64,000 nucleotides of DNA from Oikopleura dioica (Eukaryota; Chordata; Appendicularia; Copelata; Oikopleuridae), in NCBI GenBank assembly GCA_907165135.1, contig OU015569.1:1612001-1676000 (forward strand), in the 5' to 3' direction. Below the pieces are notes generated by a model. That model was not told the origin of the DNA. It searched no databases and saw only the letters and a program-made list of their open reading frames with translations. The translations under genes were made by a program, and so were the position numbers. Shown here in pieces: positions 1 through 10,260 of the stretch. Every line of letters begins with the position of its first letter. Position 1 is the stretch's first letter.

Positions 1-378
1 AAGGTAAGACTGGTGCTTTATAAAGCCTTTTTGTGTGATCGCGAAACTCGTCCTTTCTTTCTTTATATTAACTTATAGGTTTCTGCGCAATCACTTACCT
101 CTCATTCTCTTTGGGTCTCAACAGTGCGGTGGAATCCAAACGACAAGAATCAGCTGTTGAGTGGAAGCTACGATAATGTTGTAAAAATGTGGGACGTGCG
201 CAGTACCAAGACGCCACTGTATGACATGCAAAAGCATGAAGATAAGGTACGTCTAAGTTATAAAAAGCGGATGTTGACGTATTCACTTATTTAGGTCCTT
301 TGTTCGGATTGGTCCAGGTCGAAGTTGGTTGTTTCCGGTGGCTCTGATAAACAGATTCATAGCTACCGTGTCAAGTAG
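1..378 (+). CDS. WDR12: WDR12 (Ytm1), C-terminal WD40 repeats, 5' truncated by the window
   Basis: WDR12 is the WD40 subunit of the PeBoW complex (with PES1 and BOP1), needed for 60S ribosome maturation in the nucleolus. Three exons are visible: the last bases of one (1-3), then 125-246 and 295-378, joined by introns of 121 and 48 nt with GT/AG ends. The translation holds the last two WD repeats. It includes [18 protein letters not shown], then [15 protein letters not shown], then [14 protein letters not shown] and a TAG stop. Order and wording match WDR12 C-termini (KLWDTRS, APLYDLAAHEDKVL, SGGAD..LYSY), not a generic WD protein. An AATAAA signal lies at 395-400, 17 nt after the stop. The N-terminal Ytm1 ubiquitin-like domain lies outside the window. 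Confidence 0.9.
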
Positions 379-650
379 AATGTTATTTTTTGCGAATAAA
401 TGCTGCCCTGCCTCAAAGTTTTCAAGAAGAAATGAACCTCATGCTTTTTCATGCATGAGTATCATAGTATGCTTTCCTTGTTTTGAGTTGTTGAGCGTTG
501 TGTAGACAGAAGTTGATAGAAGTGAACTTTGTGAAAGAGAAACAAGATCAGGATTGTAACTTTTTAACTGAAGGAAAACTGCGGAGGCATTGATTGACTT
601 TTTTAGACAGCGGATTTAAATTTTCTTTGGAAAGATTGATTAAGGAATGA

Positions 651-3133
651 TCAGCTCACACGCCAGTTGTTTTGAATCGGACTCATCTTTGGCTCGTCTA
701 AATCGTCGCTAGAAGGCTGCGAGGAAGGTTCTGTTTGCTCTTCGACCGCGCTCAAGTTTCTTGAGTTGACGAGGTCGCCGGAAGAAACCGCTGGGTCATT
801 TGGATTGTTCAGTACTGTGGTGATTGTCGGCGGCGCTGGCACTTCTCTTGTCTGCCCGTCGCAGAGCGTGACGACGCGGTTCGAAACTGGTTCAACGGGC
901 GAACCTAGGGCAGAATCAGCATTGCTCGGCTGCTTTTCGGACTTGAGATCCAAGTTCATTGATTCACGATTGTTTTGCGATGCTTGGAACTCGTGCTCAT
1001 CCACATGGCTATCGCCTTCAGATCTTGCAGAACCTAAAATTTCACGGTCTTAAATTCAGCATGATATTTCAAAGTATCAACTTAATTCTACTCACCGAAT
1101 CTATCTCCTTTTCTAAACGAGTGCTGGTGGACGAACTCATTGGGCCCACCGCGTTCTCGGTACGGATTGATGATCCTACTGCTGCCAATAAACGATTCAG
1201 AACCGTCGCTTCTATTGGACTCAGCGTAGCTCAGCAATCTACGACGCTGATTCCGCTCTGAGCCGCGTGAACGAATAGACATTTTCGACATTAGATGATT
1301 TGACTCCAGATGCCCCGCCAGAAGATGCGAGCGACTATTTCCAATGTCTCCTTCGTTTAAATCGAGCACGGACTCTAGGGGCACAAAGTCTGCATCTGGC
1401 TTCACACCAATATTCGCCGTCGATCCTAGAAACAAAAGACTGGTAAACGGATGAATCTCGGTCTTATTTACCGAGGAATGGCTCTTTCTTGTGTTCTAGC
1501 GCGTCTTCAGTGTATGGAGCTTCGGCGAAAGTCTTTCCAACCCAAATATCTTCGTCGTCGGAATCGGTGGGTGAGACATTATGAAGGGTATCGACGGCGA
1601 GGAAAGATACTTCCAAGTTTCTATCGATAATCATGTTCACTTCATAATCTTCGTCGTCCATTCCGAAAGGATTGATCAGCTGCTCTGCGACCTTCATCCA
1701 TCCCATGTAGAAAAAGAATTCTAGCAGCGTATAAATCGGTAGGATTCCATAGAAATGCTCGTCCGAGTCTGAAACTCTGGTCGTATTCAGTGGAGAACAA
1801 TCCTCTGTGCCGAGCATTTTCTGGCGGCCAAAAAGGGCAAGCACGAAGTATCCATAGACCGCCACGCAGACCACTTAAAATGATGGTAAATTTCAATTTC
1901 CTTCGTAACTTCTATTCTTGTAGATTCTTACCTTGCGTGTAAACAAGTGGTATACAAATCCAATCATAACTTTGAAGCATTCCCAAATTGCCTCGATAGC
2001 CTTGCATCTCATTCACAAGCCTGTCCAAAGTAATATCGCTAGCTACAAAGAAAGAACTGTTAGATGATTTGTTAAGTGAGCTAGAACAAACATATTAGGC
2101 CTTCTTTTCGGGCACGATTCAGCGTGTTGATGTACCAAGTGAAGGGAATCCAGTATTTCAGTTGAGTGGTTTCAATTGAATCGTAGGTTTCTCGCTCCGA
2201 CTCTGTCATAAAACCGGCAGAGTACACGTGTTCGATTGTGGGAAATCGAGTTTTCACTGACGCAGCTCCTCAAGGTTCGCATTGTTCTTATTACAGGCTG
2301 AAAACAGTTCCTTTCTTGCTCTTTACATTTGAGTAAATGCGTTGAGTTATCGATGAGAACCTTTCCTACGTCACGAAACGTCAGTATCGCTGCCAGGTTC
2401 AGCCATCTCACGAGTTTTCGACGATAACTGACGGCCTTCTTGCATTTCTGACATTCTTTTTTACGGCACGAGCCGTCTGAGTCTATCAAATCTGTTTAAT
2501 TTGCGGCAAATAAACCCAAATAAGCGTCTTTAGAAATTTCCAGTCTGTCTATCTGCCAAGACTGGAGATTTAAGGTAAACGTCTCTTTTGAAAAGTTCAT
2601 AGACTGTCCATAATTGATATACCTTTATCTGTGACGTGATGCCTCAAGTATAAACTGATAAAAAGCATATTTCTATCAGGCCAAGGAATATTCATGTACT
2701 GATTCCACCACCTTCCAATGACGACCGAAACGAAGAAGCCAAGAATGAAACTGAGCGGCACATAATTGGAGAACTCGTTTACTTCCACGCAAAAGTCCTC
2801 GAATACACCGCGAAGACTCGGATATTTGCACAGGGCTGGATCGGAGCTCGGACTGTAACTCAATTATTTATAAAACTGTTCCATTGTCAAAAGAAAGTTG
2901 GCCTTTCGCCAATGTGCTAAGTCCGACCCTTTCCCATTTTGTTCACCATCGCGATCGAGTAATAAATTCCCAGCCACGTGAGCAGCTCCCTAAAATGCAA
3001 CTGTATTAACTATAGAATCTTATTCGCCCTACCTCCAAAATAGCTTGTAAACGCTTCCTCTCCACTTGAAGAGTAGCTTTCCAAAACCCATGAATTTGAC
3101 TTCGGCGACATCTTGACTGTAAGTGATTGTCAT
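651..3133 (-). CDS. bestrophin-family Ca2+-activated anion channel
   Basis: Bestrophins are pentameric, calcium-gated chloride/bicarbonate channels of the plasma membrane. The start (ATG at 3131-3133) opens MTITYSQDVAEVKF, the conserved bestrophin N-terminus. Exon 1 runs 3133-3033 and joins 2989 through a 43-nt intron. Later exons hold YVPLSFILGFFVSVVIGRWW, NQYMNIPWPDRN, RRKLVRWLNLAAILTFRDV, RFPTIEHVYSAGFM, YWIPFTWYINTLNRARKEG, then LINPFGMDDEDYEVNMIIDR and NLEVSFLAVD, all hallmark segments. Readable 3' exons are about 1933-2043, 1472-1873, 1096-1425 and 651-1033. The tail past the channel domain is long, polar and unconserved, as usual. A lysine/cysteine-rich stretch (CRKKECQKCKK) replaces the usual HGKDEQGR-like linker. 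The second exon end near 2930 and the exon around 2240-2330 are not exactly fixed. Confidence 0.93.
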
Positions 3134-4070
3134 TCTCTATGTATTTGGGCACGCTGCTGCCGGGCCTGTCAGCCAGCAATCGGTCCGCGACGCAATTTCA
3201 AAGATCTTTTCTTCTGAGAGCAATGAAGGGAGCTTGAGGGCGACCCGTTTTCGTTGCGCAACCACCCCCCTTATCCAGTCTGCGGCGCCACCCTACAACT
3301 GGATCATCCTGAACTACCGCAGCCACCCTAAAAAGTATATTTCGAGTACACTTTTAGAGTGTAGAAAAGTGGGCGTTAAGCTATTTAAGTACTGACAACC
3401 CTTAAAATCGTTCCTTATTGACCTAGAAATACGCAGTATCCACGATGATAAGTATAAATTCCTTCGCTTTGATATTCACTGGGAAATTAAACAGCTGAGC
3501 ATTAATTTGATCCGGTAAATGACCCAAATTAGATTGAAAGAGATCAAAAGACGAAATGAGACTTTTGCCTTTAGGATTAGTCGCGGCTCAATCAGAGTAC
3601 TATTTTCAGCACTGGTGCGGTGCTTATTACCTTCCTATGCTCGATGATGCTAATTGCGCCAAGGAGGGCTCGATGAATTACTTCTACTCTTAAAATTAAA
3701 GCCTTAAAATAATTGTTTTGGATAATGATGCAGAGAATTGATTTAAGAGCCTCTGACTCAAGAAACTGGTTCATACTAGCTCCGCCCACCCTTAATTAAT
3801 TTACAATCATCGTTCCGATTTTAATTTTTCACGCCGATAATTAACCTTTGCGAAGTCATTGACGTAGCTTGCATCTTATCGATGAAAATTCGATTTTCAA
3901 TCGATTTACACGTTTTCTAGGAACAAGTTGTGTAAATAAGGACTTGCTGATTAAGCTTGCCTATCCAAGCAGAAGACGATCAGCGCGCCGGCAAAGTTTG
4001 CACATGATTTGTAAAGGCCGTAACAATCATGAACTTCTGGAGAAAGTTCGTCAATGACTTCGTAAAAGAA
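3134..4070. other. intergenic, no supported gene
   Basis: Short ORFs here overlap the bestrophin start or show no family features, splice context or codon pattern that I trust. The stretch is A+T-rich and probably holds the divergent upstream regions of bestrophin (-) and the serine hydrolase (+). Confidence 0.5.
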
Positions 4071-4074
4071 AGAC

Positions 4075-5401
4075 TTTCCCTTCCGATTTGACTCGCGGCG
4101 AGTGTCCGGTGCCCGTGCTCACATCCGTCCCCAGTGGATACGTAGGCCAGTCTTTGAATAGAGAAGCAGCTCCATTGCCCCATGGGGAGCCACTTTCTTT
4201 CAAAGCCGAAAAAAGCTGATACAGCTTTGGATCGAATTCAAGTGGACACTTCAAGGCTTAGTCACGTCACCGGCGCTGATGTCTGTATTGTAATGACGAA
4301 AAGGGTGAACATCAATGGAAAAGTTCGTCCTTACAACAAATACTTCTGCAATTCTAGTGCAGCTGCTAATACTGCTTATGAGACGTGGTCTTCTTCGAAA
4401 GTATTTGCAGCAGCAAATGCGGGAAGCAACATGCGAAAAGGTTCACCAACTTGCTCTAGCGGACGCTTTGGACTTGACGCCAAAGTCTGGGGCAAAAACG
4501 GATACACACAGCTTGCAGATCTCGTTACCGCCGTCGTTGCTTACGACGAAACAGCTGGTTATAGCTCCAATGGTCTCTCTGCCTATTTCCACGATATTGG
4601 TGGGAGAGATTCAATGAACTCCCTCGTCAAGGAAAGGGTCCTTGTTGTCTTCAAGCTTCAACAAGTACACTTTATTGATCCATTAAAAGTCTCCGTGGCT
4701 TGGGCAGTCCCAGAATTCGTTGGGTGGGAATTATGGCGAGTCAGTCCCCTAGTAAGCGATTATTACTTTCATCTGCAAAAAAGGAGAATATTTATTGATT
4801 ATTAGCGATCTGGGGTTGACATTTATCGACGAATACGGCGAAGCTTGCGTCGTATCAAGAGACAATCCATCTCAAGTGTATCCCAATTCACTGACGTTGC
4901 TTGCTCAGAGTGAGCTTTTAAGAAGACTTGTCCAGCACAACATCGTTGATGAAGGTGTCCAGTGGCCCAACTTAGAAGCTCGAGATCTCGAGCAAATCCT
5001 CTACGGAGCTGACGAGACGGGTTTATTCGGCTCTCAGCAGTGGGGAGGAATGACCGCGGATACAGCCATCTACCTACAGAACTCACTGAACATGCCAGAA
5101 GTAGAGAGGCTTTCTGGGGGATCGTGGCGAATTTACTCCAAGCTTGGCGCGGGTTATTCGAGCTCTCGAAGAGTTGGAGAGATCATTACACTCGCTTATG
5201 GGTGTTTCCCAGATCTTCTAAGTAAAATTCGTGTTGCTGCTATGAAATTAATTGCTTTCAGATGATCGCGAAAATTTCGAGTTTACAGTTGCTGTAAGAG
5301 GTTCAGTTGCCAACGATAGCTTTTTGTTCAATGCTGAGCAGCGGGTCAAGGATGCAATGGATAGAACTATTCAAGCTGTTTGGGAAGGAAGACTAAACTA
5401 G
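4075..5401 (+). CDS. beta-lactamase/penicillin-binding-protein-like serine hydrolase
   Basis: Readable exons are about 4075-4637, 4690-4751, 4806-5221 and 5262-5401, with GT/AG introns of 52, 54 and 40 nt whose phases agree; AATAAA follows at 5427. The protein carries, in order, three motifs of the serine beta-lactamase/PBP fold: SxxK (TWSSSKVFAAANAG), SxN (AGYSSNGLSAYF) and KxG (RIYSKLGAGYSS), the last followed by a beta-strand-like FTVAVRGSV. SxxK to SxN is about 57 residues, close to class A enzymes. A conserved-looking GGNYGESVPYDLGLTF lies between. If active, it would acylate on the first Ser of SSSK; the substrate is unknown. The 5' part (CPVPVLTSVPSGYVGQSLN) lies in another frame from the core; dropping one A from the A6 run near 4208-4213 joins them. 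The start codon is not found. Family placement is inferred from motif order only. Confidence 0.6.
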
Positions 5402-7308
5402 TAACAAACTGGTATTGACTGCTTCAAATAAAAGATTAGTCAAATTTACTTCTGATTTATGTAAAAATTCGAAAGGTAGGGTGAATCAACGTACGAGGAC
5501 AAGGATGCCTGACGATGATTTACAGAATAGAGTTCTAGTGATGAAGAGATCCATGGGAGTTCTGGGACGAGTGAGTGACGAGCTGGAGTAGCGCCAGGAC
5601 GGGTCAAAGTTCGTAACGCGTTACGATGAGTTAACTGGGCGGGGAGGAGACTTTGCCACTCGATCAAGAGGCTACCAATGACAAACATTTGCCAAAAACA
5701 GAAAAGCAAAAAGAAAAATGAAAATGGTGAGCTGAAGAGAATCGAATTCCGCCGGAAGCGCATTTCCTACAGACACATTTTGAAGCAAATTCGACGTGGA
5801 AATTGATCATTTTTATGACCAAAATGTCAGAAAGTCTTCATTAGACTTGCTAAACTTTAAAAAAATTGAAAAATTCTTTAGATGTAATTAATAAAAATTC
5901 TCTCGCAGATAATTAAGAAATAAATGTTCATCGTAAATAGCCTTAAAAATTCAAAAGTAGAAAATTTAGCTGAATCGCGAATCAAATATGATAATTTTTA
6001 AATGAAAATTGAGAATCTTCAATGACAAAAAAAAACGAGGTCTTTGAAAAACGTGTCAGTTCACACTAAACTCGAGATAAGCGTGTTTGATGAAAACCTG
6101 CCTAGAAATTGAAACAGTAGGAATCAGGACAGAAGCAGAATTAGGTTGCCGTTTTGAATCGAGTGATTCTGGCCCGAGGAATGGTTTTTATCATTATTTT
6201 GTTTTGATTGAAAATGAAGGAATGTTTGGGTGGTCAACTGGCATATTTAGGGACAACAATGCTCCGATTTTTGGCCAACCGGTGTGGTGCAGAGGCAGGT
6301 GAAAAGAACCGGTGCAGTACCATCCGGCTGGCGGTAACACACCGCTTCTTTTACTACTCTGAGCCTCCTCTAGCAGCTCCACCTCCGCCACTTTCCGCCA
6401 TTCTCAATTTTTCTTAAGGAGCTCCCCAATTAACAAAGGAATTTCGCCAGCGAAGCCGCCAGAGAAAGCCGCAACGAGAAGCCGCAATCGAGAGAGAAAA
6501 AAATGAGAAACAATCGACGTTAACTTGGCCTGTGCAAAGCCCTAACATGTCTAGTAGCCCGGGGGGAGTGTGTAGACATGAAGGGAGTAGCACCCGCCAA
6601 GCGTTCGAACCCTCGACTAACTTTGAAAGAGAATACAGCGAAGATTAGAGAGCCTAGAGACAGCACCTCGCCTCTGAACTCGCAAACCGGCAAAGCGCAG
6701 CAAAGTTATTTTGGCTTTATTCAGCGACCTTTCCAGTTTTCCAATTGTGCGCCTCGTTTTACACCAATTCGATCGTAATTTAGCCTGTACACACGTGCAA
6801 ACGCAATGCTCAATTGGTCGAAAATGCCGCTCTAGCTCTAGCCTAGGTTAGAGCGGTTTTAATTTGAACGTTCAACCTCTACGACACTTACTGCCGGGCT
6901 TGATATTCAATTTGTCACATGCAAAAATCAAAATAAACGTTGGAAATTTTAAACTTGTTTTCACAAAGCACGAACTTGTCTAGTCTTTAAAATATCGACT
7001 TGTGCTGGAAAATCGGCAAGGCCGAAATACTCTTTTGTGAGATACAAAATTTCTGTAGCGAATTTTTAACATTACTTTTACAAAAAAATGATGAAAGAAA
7101 ATGCAAGCTTGGAGCAATTTCTGATCGTGATAGAAGCAGGCCGCTCCCCTGCCAAGATGAAAAATCCTCAGCAGCTGTCCGGACTCCGGAGCATTCCGGA
7201 AATTCAACCATCTGCGGCCACGCGATGTCCGGTGGAACATTTAATCACCGCGAATTTCGTAAAAGCAGAAAACAATCAATTTAGCAAACAATCAAAAAAA
7301 TAACAACG
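5402..7308. other. gene-poor, A+T-rich interval
   Basis: No ORF here has recognisable domains or plausible exon structure. 5760-6060 is very A+T-rich; 6420-6580 is purine-rich. Reading frames open between 7088 and 7303 directly ahead of the 7309 ORF may be its 5' untranslated part or an earlier exon. Confidence 0.45.
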
Positions 7309-7521
7309 ATGATCTCTAAGAACAGCATCAAAAACTTTTTCTCCAAGAAGCACGAGCGGTTCGACAAGAAAGAGAAGAAGCTGAACTCTTCCATGATTTC
7401 ACTGCCTTTTGGAGCAGTGAAAAACAGCTTTGACACGAGCTACAGGCAGTTCGACAGTGGCAAAGGCGATACACAAAGAAGACCCAACAACTCATCCTCG
7501 AATGGCTACCAACAACTGTAA
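7309..7521 (+). CDS. 70-residue basic, serine-rich protein, unknown
   Basis: A single open frame opens with ATG after AACAACG and ends TAA; an A-rich stretch with AATAAA follows within 35 nt, as at a real 3' end. The product begins MISKNSIKNFFSKKHERFD, is rich in Lys, Ser and Asn, and ends in a polar QRRPNNSSSNGYQQL tail, with no signal peptide, membrane span or cysteine. It could be a complete small protein or the last exon of a longer gene, because the frame opens shortly after other open sequence. I do not recognise a family. Confidence 0.4.
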   Translation: MISKNSIKNFFSKKHERFDKKEKKLNSSMISLPFGAVKNSFDTSYRQFDSGKGDTQRRPNNSSSNGYQQL

Positions 7522-7686
7522 ACGCTACCGCTTATCATGATTCAAATGCAAATAAAAAAAGAAAAAAAAAACTAATTGATACCAAAAACGTATGATGATT
7601 AAATTTGAAATTTATTGAGAGGAAAGAGGCCGAAAAGTAAATCAAAGCTGAATGACTAGGATGACCGTATATGCCGGAATCGTCGT

Positions 7687-8716
7687 TTAGAAGAGTTTTT
7701 GTACTTCGGTCGTTTCGAACGGCTTTCTGCAGATTGGACAGCTTTTTGGATTGACGGATTCGAGACAGGAGAGGCAGAAAGTATGCCAGCAAGACTTGAT
7801 AACCGCCCGGTGATGCTGGTTCTTGTCGAAGGGCGAGAAGCAGACTCTGCAGCAGTTTTCATCAGCTTCATCTAAAAAAGATATAATAATTTAATATTAT
7901 ATATTATTATATTAAATATTATTATTTTACAGTGCCTCTGATTTGTATTACAAAATAAAAATTTTTCTGTGCCTTACCTGCTTGCCCCTGGTTATCCCGG
8001 TTGAGCTCTGGTCTCTCTTCGAAACGCATAATTCTTTCGTCTAAATATTATTATACTTAAAATAGATATAGAGAGTAATAATTCTGAATCCTTAATTCAG
8101 AACATTTATTCTATAATACATATTTTAATATGCAGAACTCAAATTATTACGCGCAAAGAAAAATACCTGCCCGATTCCGGTTTTCGAATATCTCTCGCAT
8201 GAGTGTTTGCCTTATGTTTTGAAGTTGAATTTCGTAACTTTTCGGCGAGAAACAGACTCTGCAGCAGTTTTCATCAGCTTCATCTAAAAAATATTTAATA
8301 ATTTAATATAATATATTTTACAGTTATTATTTTACAGTGCCTCTGCTTTGTATTACAAAATATAAATTTTTCTGTGCCTTACCTCCTTGTTTAAACTGGC
8401 TTGTTGAAATATTATATATTATATATATATATTATATATATAGAAATATTATATAGATATAGAGAGTAACGATTCATATAGAGAGTAATAAATTATTACT
8501 AATAATTCAGAACATTTATTCTATGATACATATTTTAATAGACTGAACTCAAATTTTTTACGTGCAACGAAAAATACCTGTCTGGATTCGCATAATGCAA
8601 GAATTTCTTCCTTCTGAAGTTTCGCATAATTCTCGCATGCGTCTTAGCCTTATGCGTTGAAGTTCAAGAAATTGAAGTTCGTCGTCATCGCTCAGTTTTC
8701 CCACTTTTCTCGACAT
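7687..8716 (-). CDS. small RING-finger protein with internal exon duplication (putative E3 ligase)
   Basis: RING fingers bind two zinc ions and recruit E2 enzymes for ubiquitin transfer. Four exons fit with one shared phase: 8716-8578, 8283-8167, 8040-7978 and 7871-7687, giving 167 codons plus stop. The last exon encodes the full finger: ENCCRVCFSPFDKN, then SCWHTFCLSCLESVN and KSCPICRKPF (C-x2-C, C-x-H-x2-C-x2-C, C-x2-C). Exon 8283-8167 repeats the first half of that finger (DEADENCCRVCFSP), then diverges into a helical segment resembling part of exon 1 (ELQFLELQRIRLRR versus EIQLQNIRQTLMRE). The gene thus contains one complete and one half RING. Introns are A+T-rich. The start ATG (8714-8716) opens MSRKVGKLSDDDELQFLE. 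Target unknown. Confidence 0.8.
7838..8410 (-). repeat. tandem partial duplication inside the RING gene
   Basis: About 7838-7990 and 8245-8400 are near copies. Both have GACTCTGCAGCAGTTTTCAT, the same splice acceptor, an A+T-rich intron, TTTACAGTGCCTCTG and the GTGCCTTACCT donor region. One copy retains the full RING exon; in the other the exon switches after about 40 nt to different coding sequence. This is direct sequence evidence of exon duplication and fusion. Confidence 0.8.
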
Positions 8717-8892
8717 CCCGCAAAAAGCTCGGGCTAGAGTGAACAATTTTCGGTTTAGGAAAGCAACAACCGGTGCAAAAAGCCTCGGAGCACAGATTAA
8801 AGACAAAAATTGTTTTTTTCAGATTGAAAATCGCACTGAAAAAGGGGTCAGAGTTAACTAGGGTCGATTCATTTGTTATGATTTCACTAACG

Positions 8893-8975
8893 GCAGCCCT
8901 AAGATTGTAGGGCCGCGTTCAAAACTTGAGAATCTAAGTGTCGACCACATGAGCTAAAGACTACGCCACCGGTTT
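8893..8975 (-). repeat. tRNA-like or SINE-like relic
   Basis: Read on the minus strand this has a box-A-like TAGCTCATGTGG and, about 35 nt on, a weak box-B-like TTTTGAACGC. I cannot fold a full cloverleaf, so it is probably a decayed tRNA or a tRNA-derived SINE head. A second box-A-like word (GGTGGCTCAGTAG) lies near 9055 on the plus strand. Confidence 0.25.
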
Positions 8976-9363
8976 TGAGTTTACAAGGTTTTTCGATGAA
9001 GGTTCCCCGTTTTCGATTCCTTGTTGTGAGCAGAGTGTTATCCCTGTTAGGAAGGTGGTGGCTCAGTAGTCTCGCTCTTGTGGCACACAGCCTAGTCCTC
9101 CGGGTGCTGCGCACTTGGTCGGATAAACTCTGCGAACAAGTCAACTAGATGCATCGGAGATGCTTGTACAAAGACCGGGCGGTAGAAGAGCAAGACTGTT
9201 TATGGTCTTCGAGGAGCGATAAGTCGAATGAAAAAAGCTGTGAGGATCAAAAAGGGGGGTTTTATGAAATAGCAACGTTTAATTTAGGCAGAATCTCTGC
9301 CCCAGAGATGACTACTTTTAGTGATCAAGAAAATCTTTTTTTCAGAAAATTTCAAAATTAGAT

Positions 9364-9436
9364 GCCCTCTGTGAGGCTCGAACTCACGACCTTCAGATTA
9401 TGAGACTGACGCGCTAACCAACTGCGCCAAGAAGGC
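9364..9436 (-). tRNA. tRNA-Met (CAU), elongator type
   Basis: The minus strand gives a 73-nt cloverleaf without intron. The acceptor stem pairs GCCTTCT with AGAGGGC (one G.U pair). The D arm includes GCGCAGTTGGTTAGCGC, the anticodon loop is CTCATAA with anticodon CAT, and the T arm includes GAGTTCGAGCC. Box A (GGCGCAGTTGG) and box B (GGTTCGA-like GAGTTCGAGCC) are well formed. A CAU anticodon in this context reads Met; the T-loop TTCGAG form favours the elongator over the initiator. Confidence 0.93.
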
Positions 9437-9819
9437 AACTGATCAGGCCACTGTTGCTGAGCACAATAAGGACAAGGAAGAGAGACGGGTTTGTTTCGTT
9501 TTAAAATGTATCCGACAACTTGTGCGTTTGTGTATTAATGTTTACAGTATTTACAAAAAGAAGTGTTTCAAATGGATCGTCTTCGTCAGCGCGCGGCGAA
9601 ACTCCTTGGCGATGTTGTCTTCCGGGAGTCGAGAGCTTGTCTGTTTCATCAAGTTGATTTCCAGAAGAGAGAATGAGTTAAGTCGCCAATTATTTGGTTT
9701 TCGCCGGGCCACGCTGTTCCCGTGACGAGCATTTTCATTAGCCCCCAAAAAGACGTTTTTTAAATATATAAAAAAAATCCATCGGAGTTGATATAAATTT
9801 TAACCCATAAAAAACAAAT

Positions 9820-10045
9820 AGCCGGGGTTGGACGGACCGCGAGTAGTAAATCGCCGGTCGGGTCGGACCGAGTAAGAAGGAAACCGGGCGGTCGGGAAAG
9901 AGAGGAGTCGAGGATCGAGATGGGGGCCGAACGGGCGCGGGAATTGGTACCGTCCCGGCCTGTTCAGCAGTGGTACCGGTTAACCCACCGCGGCCGCGAC
10001 TGCTGACTCCGCCGCGCGAAGCGATCTTACCAGGCGCCAGACCTG
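9820..10045. other. G+C-rich island without reading frame
   Basis: This block is strikingly G+C-rich in an A+T-rich neighbourhood, with runs such as GGTCGGGTCGGACCG and GGGGCCGAACGGGCGCGGG. No long ORF or RNA gene is recognisable. It could be a fragment of ribosomal spacer, a CpG-rich regulatory island or transferred sequence; the sequence alone does not decide. Confidence 0.4.
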
Positions 10046-10260
10046 ACTAGTGGAAAAACTACAGGTAGCTAATCCAACTCAGACGATTAAGTTTTAAGCG
10101 CTGGGAGAAAATGGCTGGAGCCGAAAATGTTGAGCTCCAAGTCAAAAAAAACAAAATGAATCGTAGAAGCAACAAAAAATAATTATACAATATCCAGTGT
10201 GTCCTTAGAGTGAGAATACAGCCATCTCCAGAGAAATAAGTAGGGCCACCATTGATTCTT

